A stretch of DNA of 64,000 bases from CAMAVH01 sp046297835 (GCA_046297835.1 JBKBHI010000005.1:1-64000); one strand, 5' to 3'. Shown: positions 1 through 7,684, counted from the stretch's first letter. Program-made: numbers and translations. Notes: generated by a model not told the origin, from the sequence alone.

Positions 1-149
1 GAGCCGATGTCGACGCCGACCGTCTTGAGCTCCACGTTGTCGGCCGCCCAGATGACGTCCGCGATGGCCTGCTGCTGCTCGGGGGTCATGTGGCCGTGGT
101 CGAATTCTAACTCGTGCATGACCAACTCTTCTTCATCGACGTTTTTCAT
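1..149 (-). CDS. EutA-like ATPase/reactivase, N-terminal fragment (runs off left edge)
   Basis: Only the first ~49 codons lie in the window. Reading from ATG at 149 gives an acidic N-terminus followed by a segment ending TVGVDIGS. A short hydrophobic strand followed by D-I-G-S/T is the phosphate-1 loop of actin/Hsp70-type ATPases, and a start like this resembles proteins annotated as ethanolamine ammonia-lyase reactivating factor EutA. An in-frame ATG at 119 has a purine-rich GAAGAAGAG upstream and may be the real start. The gene is read towards the left edge, downstream of the cupin genes on the same strand, and cupins like the one at 815-1936 are sometimes annotated as ethanolamine ammonia-lyase activating proteins, which fits but does not prove the call. 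FGGY-type kinases or other ASKHA proteins are alternatives. Confidence 0.4.
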   Translation of the reverse strand, partial: MKNVDEEELVMHELEFDHGHMTPEQQQAIADVIWAADNVELKTVGVDIG

Positions 150-292
150 TAGAACCCATTTCGCTTTGCAAAATCGACTTGGCGGAAATCGGCGGCGCGG
201 GCCGAAATGGGCCCATACGTGGCCCGGACCATAGAGGATCGCCCGGCCCCCCGCAACGCTCGCAAAGCCAGGATTAGCAACGGTTTCGTTGT

Positions 293-602
293 TTAAAGAT
301 ACCCGAGCGCGACGCCGCGCCGGCCCAGCTTGGCGGGAGGCGGCGCGCGTCGCGTTTCGTCGAAAATATCGCCCATCTGCGAGGCCACGCCAGTCTTGGC
401 GATCTTCGCCAGCCAGATCGGCTGGATGCGCGCGTCCCAGCTTTTCAATTGCAGCGTGGTCAGATCGGGGACGAAATTCGTCTCCCACATGTGCCGGCCG
501 GGCTTCACTTCGATGAAGTCGCCGTCGCCATCGAATCGATTAGGGATCGAGCAGGAACTTCTTCTCCGGATCCGGCGACATGATCTTGAGATCGTCCGGC
601 AT
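293..602 (-). pseudogene. decayed bicupin paralog with two internal deletions
   Basis: This is a relic of a second copy of the bicupin at 815-1936. Reading from ATG at 602, about 20 codons match the N-terminus of the intact copy (ending F-L-L-D-P) and then hit a stop. In the next frame the sequence resumes at the intact protein's residue ~175 (GDFIEVKPGRHMWETNFVPDL against GEFIPVRPGRNMWETNFVPDL), runs to W-D-A-R at ~207, and jumps to its C-terminus at ~340 (IQPIWLAKIAKTGVASQMGD against IHGIYLAELKKNGVKSGMAG). So about 160 and 130 codons are missing and the first joint also shifts the frame. Both cupin metal-binding motifs are gone, so no function is expected. It lies just downstream of the intact gene in the same orientation, as expected after tandem duplication. 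Confidence 0.8.
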
Positions 603-756
603 AGGCAATCGACCCAAGCTTGCGCCGCGGCTCGTAGATCCGCCGCGCGTCGTTGTTCCGTCCCTGCGCGGGGGCGATTGGCTCGCCTCGCTTGTCGTTC
701 GTCGCTTTGCGGCCTTCGCGGCCGCATGGATATTGCGGGCCTTCTCGCGGCCCTTG

Positions 757-790
757 AAAAGAAAAACGGCCGGACCTTGCGGTCCGGCCG
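757..790 (-). terminator. intrinsic terminator after the bicupin gene
   Basis: Perfect 10-bp GC-rich inverted repeat (767-776 with 781-790) around a 4-nt loop. Read on the minus strand it is followed by a T-rich run (TTTTTCTTTT). It lies 25 bp past the bicupin stop codon and separates it from the cupin relic. Confidence 0.9.
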
Positions 791-814
791 TTCGGCAGCT
801 TTGACGAGCGCCGG

Positions 815-1936
815 TCACTTCACCAGGAGATCGGCGTATTTCGATTCGTCGATCTGGCCGGCCATGCCCGACTTCACGCCGTTCTTCTTCAGCTCTGCGA
901 GATAGATGCCATGGATGCGCGGATCCTGGTTCTCGTACTCGATCTGGTTGCCGCCCTTTTCGACCGACGTGTCGACGCCGCCGCCGAACAGTTTGCGCTT
1001 GCTGTCGGTGAACGGGTAGCGCATCGAGCCGAGCGCGATCGCGAGATAGCGCGCCGGAGTCGGGTTGGTGTTGAAGTGCTGGTGGAACAAGCCTTCCGTC
1101 GGCACGAACACGACGCCGTGCTTCCAGTCGATGCGCTTGAAATCCTTGTCTTCCGGATACCACAGCAGCGAATAGCCGAGGCCGTGCACGGTGTAGACGT
1201 AGAAGTCGGGACCGTGGCGGTGGCCCTTCTTATAGGTGCCCACCGGCATCTCCGACGAGTGCGCGTGCATGGTGCCGTCGGCGAGGATGAACTTCATGTT
1301 CGACGAGCCGGCGCCGCGCGCGTCCCAGGTCTTCAGCTCGAAGCCCGAGAGGTCGGGGACGAAGTTCGTTTCCCACATGTTGCGGCCGGGGCGGACCGGG
1401 ATGAACTCGCCTTCGCCGGCGAAGTAGTTGTCGCCGCTTTCGCGATCGGTGAACTGGAAGTCGTTCGCGAAGATGAAATCGTTGTTGTGGAACAGGTTCA
1501 TCATGATCGGCAGGTTGGTCACGACCGACAGGCGGGCGCGCTCCTTGCCGGAGCCGTTGAAGTGCTGATACTTGGCGTTCAGCGGCAGGGCGAACAGGCT
1601 CTTGGGCTGCCATTCGAAGGTGTGCTTGCGGCCGTCCGACGTCTCGACCACGGTCGAGCCGTGGCCGTCGATGACGTAGATCACGGCTTCGTACATGTGG
1701 CGCTGCGGCGAGGACTTGCCGCCCGGCAGCAGGTCGAGCACGAACATGTTGGTGAAGTCGCCGCGCCCGTCGAGGTGGACGATCGCGCCAGGAGTGTCGA
1801 AGCGCGCCCAGGGCTTGGTCACGACATCGAACAGATCGAGGCTCAGGCCCTCGATGATCGGAACGCCCTCGGCATCGGCCCAATCCCCGTAGGGGTCCAG
1901 CAGCAGTTTCTGATCAGCGTTGGCGGTCAAGCTCAT
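815..1936 (-). CDS. bicupin protein (gentisate-dioxygenase-like fold; EAL-activating-protein type annotation)
   Basis: A 373-residue cytoplasmic protein with two cupin domains. The first (about 60-150) has H80 and E83 in RHMYEAVIYVIDGHG and H125 as likely metal ligands. The second (about 220-305) has K-G-H239-R-H241 and a distal F-H285-Q-H287. This two-barrel layout is that of gentisate and 1-hydroxy-2-naphthoate dioxygenases, but related proteins are also annotated as ethanolamine ammonia-lyase activating proteins, so a ring-cleaving role is only inferred. The start at 1936 is chosen because GGAGG sits 7 nt upstream; another ATG two codons earlier is too close to that site. The upstream gene on the same strand encodes an iron enzyme, and a strong hairpin with a U run lies just before the ribosome site. 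An inactivated copy lies downstream. Confidence 0.75.
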   Translation of the reverse strand: MSLTANADQKLLLDPYGDWADAEGVPIIEGLSLDLFDVVTKPWARFDTPGAIVHLDGRGDFTNMFVLDLLPGGKSSPQRHMYEAVIYVIDGHGSTVVETSDGRKHTFEWQPKSLFALPLNAKYQHFNGSGKERARLSVVTNLPIMMNLFHNNDFIFANDFQFTDRESGDNYFAGEGEFIPVRPGRNMWETNFVPDLSGFELKTWDARGAGSSNMKFILADGTMHAHSSEMPVGTYKKGHRHGPDFYVYTVHGLGYSLLWYPEDKDFKRIDWKHGVVFVPTEGLFHQHFNTNPTPARYLAIALGSMRYPFTDSKRKLFGGGVDTSVEKGGNQIEYENQDPRIHGIYLAELKKNGVKSGMAGQIDESKYADLLVK

Positions 1937-1950
1937 GGTCATGCCTCCGA

Positions 1951-1994
1951 AATAAAAAACCGCGTGTGCTATAACCAATTTAGCACACGCGGTT
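1951..1994 (-). terminator. hairpin with U run directly before the bicupin ribosome site
   Basis: A 14-bp perfect inverted repeat (1958-1971 with 1981-1994, 9-nt loop) followed on the minus strand by TTTTTTATTT, then GGAGG and the bicupin start within 20 nt. It can end transcripts of the upstream iron-enzyme gene (stop at 2103). Because it lies inside the bicupin leader it could also act as an attenuator or a 5' mRNA stabiliser. Confidence 0.85.
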
Positions 1995-2102
1995 CTACAC
2001 AAAACTATTCAAACGGGGCGATATTTCACTATCGTCCAAGCCATATGGTTATGGCTCCACCTAAGCTTTTCGGCGACTTAGGCGGCTTTGCGGAGTTGGC
2101 GG

Positions 2103-2867
2103 TTAGGCAGCCTTGCGGCCCGAGCGTTTCAATTCCTTGTTCAGGATGTCGCCGGCGTCGCCGATCCCGTTCAGGTAATGCTCCCAGACGGCGAGGTTCT
2201 GCTTGCCGATCTCGACCACCTGCTCCTCCATGCGGAGTTCCTTGGCGAACTTGCCGACGTTCTTCCAGCCGAGGTCGGAGTGGACTTCGTCCGCGACTTC
2301 ATGGAGCTTGAAGAAGCCGAGCTTGTCGTCCGGCAGGCCGAGCGTCTTCTTCCAGCGCAGACGCTCATGGCCGAACCAGCCGTGCTTCTTGAGCTCGCCG
2401 CCCTTGCCGTAGCCCGAGATGTTGGCGCGTTCGGCGACGACGTTGGCGACCAGGCCGAGCAGCCAATGCTTGTTGTCCATCAGGCCGTGCCAGGCGTTCC
2501 AAGCGAGCTGCGTCGACTTCAACGGCGTCGCGGCGCGGATCTTCGCCTTCGACATGCCGGCGGCGAGGCCGAGGTTCTCGAGGATCTGCCAGTGCGGCAG
2601 ACCGCCGCCGTGCTCGTCGTCGGCGATGATTTCCTCAGCGGCGGCGCCGATGACGCGCAGACGGGTTTCCCAGTCCGGGCAGTTCGTCGCGACCTTGAGC
2701 TTGAGGACGGAGTTGCGATAGCGGGTGTTCTGACGATGCTGATAGACGAACATCTGCGCGCGGCCGACATTGAACGGCTCGTGGAAGAAGCGCGTGTTGT
2801 TCATGAAGTCCTCGACGACCTGGTCGAGTTCGCGGATGACGCCAGTGGCCTTCGGATCGCGTGGCAT
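2103..2867 (-). CDS. heme-oxygenase-like (TenA/PqqC fold) iron-containing redox enzyme
   Basis: A 254-residue all-helical protein that resembles the iron-containing redox enzyme family (heme-oxygenase-like di-iron oxidases, HDO). Likely metal ligands can be seen on three helices: E79/E80 and E85-H86 (AEEIIADDEHGG), E146 (NVVAERANI), and H189, D193, H196 (FFKLHEVADEVH). Members of the family activate oxygen for C-C or C-N bond cleavage or N-oxidation of small acids and amines; the substrate here is unknown. The start at 2867 has GGAG 8 nt upstream. The gene reads towards the bicupin, and the two are probably partners in one pathway, although a terminator-like hairpin separates them. TenA-type thiaminase is less likely because its active-site cysteine context is not seen. 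Confidence 0.7.
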   Translation of the reverse strand: MPRDPKATGVIRELDQVVEDFMNNTRFFHEPFNVGRAQMFVYQHRQNTRYRNSVLKLKVATNCPDWETRLRVIGAAAEEIIADDEHGGGLPHWQILENLGLAAGMSKAKIRAATPLKSTQLAWNAWHGLMDNKHWLLGLVANVVAERANISGYGKGGELKKHGWFGHERLRWKKTLGLPDDKLGFFKLHEVADEVHSDLGWKNVGKFAKELRMEEQVVEIGKQNLAVWEHYLNGIGDAGDILNKELKRSGRKAA

Positions 2868-3043
2868 GGAGCACTCCAATATCTGGATGGTGGGGCGGGC
2901 GAGGCCGGTTGGGTGCGGCAGGGCGGCCCGCGTTACGAAGCGCCTTCTTTCGAGCGCCGGTGATGGGGCAGAGATATAACTCGCACCACCCATCCACAAA
3001 CATAAAATCACAATACGATCTAAGCGATTTCAATATATGGAGA

Positions 3044-3076
3044 TTGCGAATCAATATCGCTGCGAAATATTCGCAA
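3044..3076. promoter_or_regulatory. AT-rich inverted repeat, candidate operator upstream of the iron enzyme gene
   Basis: TTGCGAAT (3044-3051) and ATTCGCAA (3069-3076) form an 8-bp perfect inverted repeat with a 17-nt spacer. A nested GCGAA-ATA-TTCGC (3062-3074) shares the right arm. It lies in an AT-rich stretch (about 2990-3110) inside the 370-bp gap upstream of the gene starting at 2867, next to a LysR gene. An operator for the LysR or another regulator is an inference. The rest of the gap (2868-3237) holds no gene. Confidence 0.4.
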
Positions 3077-3140
3077 CGCAATATTTGAGAATAACTCGCA
3101 AATACTCGAAAGCCGTTGCGGCGCAGGGCTAATCGGGATT

Positions 3141-3179
3141 CGAAAACTAAAACGGCGCATCCTATGCCGATGCGCCGTT
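3141..3179 (-). terminator. intrinsic terminator after the LysR gene
   Basis: AACGGCGCATC (3151-3161) pairs with GATGCGCCGTT (3169-3179), 11 bp with a 7-nt loop. On the minus strand it is followed by TTAGTTTTC, about 60 bp past the LysR stop codon. Confidence 0.8.
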
Positions 3180-3237
3180 CGCTTGTGCGGTAGAGCGCGC
3201 TCGCTGGTTTGCGCGCGCGGATTAGCGAGAGCGCGGC

Positions 3238-4200
3238 CTATTCCACCGCGCGCCAGGCCCACTGGCCGCTGGCGATGCCGTCTTGCACGACGCCGCGAAT
3301 GATCTGCCGCACGGCGTTGCTCGCCTTCGACGAGGGACGCTTGCTCGAATAGGCGAGGTACATATTGCGCGAGAGCGCCGGCGACGTGATCGTGCGCGCG
3401 GTGAGACGTCCCGAATCCACTTCGCGCTTCACAGCGCCCATGCCGAGCACGGTGTAGCCGAGATCCTTCTCGACCAGCTCTTTCGTCGCCGGCACCGAGT
3501 CGATCTCGAGCGTGATCTTCAGCTCCAGCTCCTGCTGGTTGGCGACTTCGTCGACGATGCTGCGCAAGCCATGCGGCGGCGAGGGCAGGATCATCGGCAA
3601 TTCGGCGATGTCGGCAAAGCTGATGCTGTCGATGGCGCTGTTCTTACCGCGCTTCGCCGGGGCTTTGGCGGCGGGGAGGGCGGCGCCGGGCGGGCCGACG
3701 AGGCACAGATCCTCGGTCAGCATCGGCTCGCATACCAGGCCGCGCACGGCGGCGGGGTTGTAGGAGAAGGCCATGTCGAGCCGGTCGTTCTCGACCCACT
3801 CCATCAAATTCTCGCTCATGCCTTCGACGATGCTGAGCGACACGTTCGGCAATTCGGCGCGGCACTTCTGCACGAGGGCGGAGGCGAGCACGAGATTGAC
3901 GGTCGGCGTCACGCCGACGGCGATCTTGCCGCGCGGCGGGCCGGCGAAGTCGATCAGATGCAATTTGGCGCGCTCGATCTGGCGCAGCACGATCAGCGCG
4001 TGGTCGCGCAGGATCAGCCCGGCCTCGGTGGCCGAGACGCCGCGCGAGTGGCGGTTGAGCAGCTTGACGCCCAGTTCCTCCTCGAGCTTGCGGATCTGCA
4101 AGCCGAGCGCGGGCTGGGCGACATGGAGATAGGCGGCCGCCTTGCTGAAACTTTTCAGTTCGACGATGCGCAGAAAGTAGCGGAGCTGTCTGATAGTCAT
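3238..4200 (-). CDS. LysR family transcriptional regulator
   Basis: A 320-residue LysR protein. Residues 1-60 are the winged helix-turn-helix (MTIRQLRYFLRIVELKSFSK... with an A-Q-P-A-L-G recognition segment); about 90-300 is the periplasmic-binding-protein-like effector domain. The start at 4200 fits the family N-terminus exactly; no good ribosome site is visible, so a longer N-terminus cannot be excluded. An insertion around residues 185-200 (PAAKAPAKRGKNSAIDS) lengthens the linker in the effector domain. It lies between the iron-enzyme/bicupin genes and the TctC genes, and the first plus-strand sequence on its other side is only a tctC relic, so its original divergent target may have been lost. 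Its effector is unknown. Confidence 0.93.
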   Translation of the reverse strand: MTIRQLRYFLRIVELKSFSKAAAYLHVAQPALGLQIRKLEEELGVKLLNRHSRGVSATEAGLILRDHALIVLRQIERAKLHLIDFAGPPRGKIAVGVTPTVNLVLASALVQKCRAELPNVSLSIVEGMSENLMEWVENDRLDMAFSYNPAAVRGLVCEPMLTEDLCLVGPPGAALPAAKAPAKRGKNSAIDSISFADIAELPMILPSPPHGLRSIVDEVANQQELELKITLEIDSVPATKELVEKDLGYTVLGMGAVKREVDSGRLTARTITSPALSRNMYLAYSSKRPSSKASNAVRQIIRGVVQDGIASGQWAWRAVE

Positions 4201-4321
4201 AATGTGAATGAAGATATTCTCAGTATAACGAATCTGTCTACTGAAAATGCGCCTGAAACTCTTTCGCATCTAGCTCCTATCGCGAATCGTTCTGACGCGA
4301 CCGGCCCGGCTGGGTACTTGA

Positions 4322-4560
4322 CGGGCCGGAAAGGGCTGGACGCTGATGGCGCCGCAGGGCGTGGCGGCCGAGCGCGTCCAGGCCCTCGCGCCGCTTTCGA
4401 CGCCATCATGAAGGACAGGGATTTCCTCACCGCTTGCGACAAGCAGGACCTTGAGGTCAATCCGGTGGGCGCGGCGCAGGTCAACGCGATGCTCGACCGG
4501 GTCTATGCCACGCCCAAGGCGGTGATCGACCAAGTGGCGAAATTGCTCAGCAAAGAGTGA
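4322..4560 (+). pseudogene. C-terminal relic of a TctC/Bug binding protein
   Basis: The sequence encodes only the last ~80 residues of a TctC-type protein: WTLMAPQGVAAERVQAL in one frame, then AAFDAIMKDRDFLTACDKQD... to ...VAKLLSKE in the frame one base back. The switch near 4393 is explained by one missing base between GCCCTC and GCGCC. The matching segment of intact copies is VAPPGVPAERVKALRDAFNA. The N-terminal ~270 codons, signal peptide and ligand-binding core are absent, and the frame is closed upstream by a stop at 4319. It lies divergently from the LysR gene and just upstream of an intact tctC, which suggests deletion of most of a tandem copy. Confidence 0.8.
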
Positions 4561-4684
4561 GGCTTACGCCTCGAGCATGGGCAGGGCATGCTCAAAGAGG
4601 AAGCAAATGCGAAATAAAATTACTTCCCTCTTGTAAAAGACTCTTGGATTCGCTCCGGCGAATGGATACATAACGGTCTCCTAT

Positions 4685-4738
4685 GACGGTTCGCCACGGC
4701 TGGCGTCCCCCCGCTTCAGCCCCCTGGGGCGAACCGTC
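4685..4738 (+). promoter_or_regulatory. large hairpin in the leader of the first tctC gene
   Basis: GACGGTTCGCC (4685-4695) and GGCGAACCGTC (4728-4738) are a perfect 11-bp inverted repeat. Inside it GGCTG (4698-4702) pairs with CAGCC (4717-4721) across a C-rich loop. A terminator-like hairpin follows immediately. This resembles a structured attenuator leader, but it may simply be transcript-end structure left by the tctC relic. Confidence 0.5.
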
Positions 4739-4741
4739 CTA

Positions 4742-4767
4742 GGCCCTCCCTTCGGCGAGGGCCTTTT
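4742..4767 (+). terminator. terminator-like hairpin before the first tctC
   Basis: GGCCCTC (4742-4748) pairs with GAGGGCC (4757-4763) and is followed by TTTTC. The ribosome site AGGAG of the tctC starting at 4788 begins only a few nt later, so the hairpin lies in that gene's leader or ends transcripts from upstream. Confidence 0.75.
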
Positions 4768-4787
4768 CATTCAGGAGACCTGATTTC

Positions 4788-5837
4788 ATGCACGTTCCCC
4801 ACATTGGGCGCGCTCTACGCGCCATGCTGCCGGCCACCGCCGCGCTCGCCGTCGCCGCCGGCCTCGCCGCCGCGGCGGCGCAGGCCCAGGCGCCCGCCGA
4901 GTTCTACAAAGGCAAGACCGTCCGCATCGTCGTCGGCTTCGGCCCGGGCGGCGGCTATGACGCCTACGCCCGCATGATCGCGCCCTATCTCGAGAAGGAG
5001 ATCGGCGCGACGGTCATCGTCGAGAACCAGCCGGGCGCCGGCGGCTTGCTCGCCATCAACCGCATCGCCATGGCCAAGCCCGACGGCTTGCAGATGATGC
5101 TGGTCAACGGCACCGCGGCTGGCGTCGATCAGATCCTCGAGACGCCGAACGTGCGCTACGACCTGGCCAAGATGGACTATCTCGGCATCGTCAGCGCCTC
5201 GCCCTGGGTCTGGCAGGTCGCCGTCGACGGCAAACGCAAGACCGTGCAGGACTTCCTGAACAGCAAGGAAACGAACCGCTGGGCCGGCGCCGGCCCGACC
5301 GGCGGCCTGTCGGACGGCGCGGCTATGACCTGCGAAGCGCTCGGCATGCCCTGCAAGGTCGTCATCGCCTATCAGGGGTCGACCGAAGCCGCTCTGGCCG
5401 TCTTCCGCGGCGAGATGGATTCGATCATCACCTCCGACTCGACCGCGTCCAACTACGTGAAGTCGGGCCAGGCCGTCGCCGTCACGACGATCGGCCGCAA
5501 GCGCTCGCGCTTCCTGCCCGACACGCCGACCGTGTTCGAGGCGGCGAAGCTGACGCCGGAGCAGGAGTGGTGGTTCGACTTCCGCTCCAACCTCGACGCG
5601 CTCGGCCGCGTGCTGGTCATGACGCCGGACACGCCGAAGGACAAGCTGGCCTACATGCAGGACGCCATCCGCAAGGTGCTGACCGACAAGAATCTGATCG
5701 CCGAGGGCGAGCGGACCCAGCGTTATGTCGATTTCATCGGCCCGGAAGAGACCAAGAAGATCGCGACCAGCGTCGGCGAGATTTCGCCCGAACAGCAGAA
5801 GCGCGTCATCGACGTGGTCCTCAAGAAGTACCGTTAA
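4788..5837 (+). CDS. TctC/Bug family periplasmic substrate-binding protein (1)
   Basis: A 349-residue Bug-type solute-binding protein of the tripartite tricarboxylate transporter (TTT) family. An N-terminal signal peptide (about 1-35, ...AAGLAAAAAQAQA) is followed by the family hallmarks: FYKGKTVRIVVGFGPGGGYD, then an ENQPGAGG loop and the C-terminal region with TPDTPKDKLAYMQDAIRKVL. Such proteins bind small carboxylates in the periplasm and hand them to TctA/TctB. No membrane partner is adjacent; the next gene is a close paralog. The start at 4788 has AGGAG 11 nt upstream. The ligand is not predictable. The gene ends before a strong terminator, so it is probably monocistronic. Confidence 0.92.
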   Translation: MHVPHIGRALRAMLPATAALAVAAGLAAAAAQAQAPAEFYKGKTVRIVVGFGPGGGYDAYARMIAPYLEKEIGATVIVENQPGAGGLLAINRIAMAKPDGLQMMLVNGTAAGVDQILETPNVRYDLAKMDYLGIVSASPWVWQVAVDGKRKTVQDFLNSKETNRWAGAGPTGGLSDGAAMTCEALGMPCKVVIAYQGSTEAALAVFRGEMDSIITSDSTASNYVKSGQAVAVTTIGRKRSRFLPDTPTVFEAAKLTPEQEWWFDFRSNLDALGRVLVMTPDTPKDKLAYMQDAIRKVLTDKNLIAEGERTQRYVDFIGPEETKKIATSVGEISPEQQKRVIDVVLKKYR

Positions 5838-5936
5838 GCCGCGCGTATTTGCGGCTTGACGATGAGGGCGCGCGAGCGCCCGCGCGTAACAGTTCAGCGT
5901 AAGCGTAACAGTACAGTCAGCGTAAAGCGTAAAATC

Positions 5937-5965
5937 GGGGATGCGGGCGACCGCATCCCCTTTTT
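5937..5965 (+). terminator. intrinsic terminator after tctC (1)
   Basis: GGGGATGCGG (5937-5946) and CCGCATCCCC (5951-5960) form a 10-bp stem with a GCGA loop, followed by TTTTT. Just before it AGCGTAA recurs several times (about 5896-5932). The rest of the gap to 6166 holds nothing recognisable except the ribosome site of the next gene. Confidence 0.93.
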
Positions 5966-6166
5966 CTTGCCCATTTTTGGGGCGATTGCGGAGACAGGAC
6001 ACGCGCCGTCCGCGCGATTCGCGCACCACAGCATGCCGGCCGCGATCATTGACCGCGCGGCCTGCGGTGCTAGTCTTCTAGAGGAGGCAGGCGGCTACCT
6101 AACGAATTGGGCGTCGCCGTTCGTAAATGTCCGAGCCGAAAACGGCCGGCAATCTGGGAGACTTCC

Positions 6167-7231
6167 ATGCTCGCCACCACTCCGCGGCTCGCGCCGCGTT
6201 TCAAATTTTTGCGCGCAATCCTGCCCACGGCTCTGCTGCTCGCCGGATCCGCGTTCGCCGCGTCGCAGGCGGCGGCGCAGTCGGCCGCCGAGTTCTACAA
6301 GGGCAAGACGGTGAGGATCATCGTCGGCTTCGGCCCGGGCGGCGGCTACGACACTTATGCGCGTATGATCGCGCCGCAGCTCGAGAAGGCGATCGGCGCG
6401 ACGGTGATCGTCGAGAACCAGCCGGGCGCCGGCTCGCTCACCTCGCTCAACCGTCTTTATGCCGCGACGCCGGACGGCTTGCAGATGACCCTGGCCAACG
6501 GCACCGCCGCCGGCCTCGGCCAGGTGCTCGGCCAGGACAACGCGCGCTACGATCTCGCCAAGTTTGAATATTACGGCATCGTCAGCGCCTCGCCGTGGCT
6601 GTGGCTGGTCAAGCCGGATAGCCCGATCAAGACGCCGCAGGACGCGCAGAAGCTCAACCGGCCGATCACCTGGGCGGGCAGCGGCCCCACCGACGGCCTC
6701 TCGGACGGCGGCGCCGTCACCTGCGAAGCGCTGCAGCTCAAGTGCAAGCTGATCATCGGCTACAAGGGCAGCAGCGAGGCCGCCCTCTCGGTGTTCCGCG
6801 GCGAGACGGACGCGGTGTTCGTCTCCGACACGTCGGCGAACAATTACGTTGAGAGCGGCCAGGCGCGCGCCATCGCCAACATGAGCCGCGACCGTTCGCA
6901 GTTCTTCAAGGACCTGCCGACGATCTTCGAGATGGTGAAGCTGACCGACGAGCAGGCGTTCTGGATCGATTTTCGCGGCGCGCTCGACAAGCTCGGCCGC
7001 GTTCTGCTGACCACGCCGGGCGTGCCGGCCGACCGGCTCGACTACATGCGCGGCAAGATCAAGGACGTGCTGACCGAGCCGACGTTCGTCAAGGAGATGA
7101 ACGAGAAGAACCGATATGTCGATTTCATCGACGCGGACGTGGCGAAGAAGACCGCCGTCGGCCTCGTCGGCGACATCACGCCGGAACGGCGCGAGCGAAT
7201 CGCGCATGTCCTGACCAAGAAGTACAACTGA
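6167..7231 (+). CDS. TctC/Bug family periplasmic substrate-binding protein (2)
   Basis: A 354-residue close paralog of the preceding protein, with the same FYKGKTVRIIVGFGPGGGYD, ENQPGAGS and YDLAKFEYYGIVSASPW segments, so the two arose by tandem duplication. The signal peptide is about residues 1-38 (ending ASQAAAQ). ATG at 6167 is chosen because GGGAG lies 9 nt upstream and the product then begins with a normal signal peptide; an upstream in-frame start would add 20 unlikely residues. It sits 450 bp before the UbiD-family decarboxylase gene, which suggests the decarboxylase substrate or a related acid as ligand, but this is inference from position only. Confidence 0.92.
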   Translation: MLATTPRLAPRFKFLRAILPTALLLAGSAFAASQAAAQSAAEFYKGKTVRIIVGFGPGGGYDTYARMIAPQLEKAIGATVIVENQPGAGSLTSLNRLYAATPDGLQMTLANGTAAGLGQVLGQDNARYDLAKFEYYGIVSASPWLWLVKPDSPIKTPQDAQKLNRPITWAGSGPTDGLSDGGAVTCEALQLKCKLIIGYKGSSEAALSVFRGETDAVFVSDTSANNYVESGQARAIANMSRDRSQFFKDLPTIFEMVKLTDEQAFWIDFRGALDKLGRVLLTTPGVPADRLDYMRGKIKDVLTEPTFVKEMNEKNRYVDFIDADVAKKTAVGLVGDITPERRERIAHVLTKKYN

Positions 7232-7684
7232 GCGTCCGGCGGCGAGGCCGGTTCGCCGGTCTCGCCGCCCGTTTCGCGGCGGCGGGAACTTCGCCGACAT
7301 TTTGTTGCGCGGTATTCCCGCCTTTGAGACGCGCTCGCAACTACGATTTTATCGAGCGAAGCGGCGTTTCCAGCACCCTCTGGTCACATATCGCTCGTAA
7401 GTCGAAACGGTATAGCTAGCTAGGCATTATGCTTTTGTTTTTGCCGGGCCGGTTTGCTAATTAGCGGACGACCCCGCGCTGAAAAAGAGGCGAGCCCGGC
7501 CTATCCGGCGAAGCCCAGGGCACGGCGGCTGAGGCGACATCTGCAGCCGTTCATGTTCAAGCCATGCCGCGCCGACGCGCGGACAGGGCGCGCGAGACAT
7601 ACTTCACCGCCTTCGGCGGTAGGTGGGAGCGAGAGGCGACAGCCTCGACCCGTCACCAGTTCCTCGAACGAAGAGAGACACACA
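7232..7684 (+). promoter_or_regulatory. leader region of the UbiD-family gene with two small hairpins
   Basis: This 453-bp gap has no convincing gene. Two adjacent hairpins can be seen: ACCGCC (7606-7611) with GGCGGT (7615-7620), and GAGGC (7633-7637) with GCCTC (7642-7646). They lie 40-80 nt before the GTG start of the decarboxylase gene. An open frame from 7454 continues into that gene, but its residues have no family counterpart. Confidence 0.35.

Noticed and set aside
2635..3081. Longer or alternative frames around the start of the iron enzyme gene
   Set aside because: Residues before 2867 do not resemble the family and GGAG fits the start at 2867.
7454..7684. N-terminal extension of the UbiD-family protein from an ATG at 7454
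   Set aside because: The extra 77 residues are Arg/Pro-rich with no counterpart in the family, and a GTG with a ribosome site gives the normal length.
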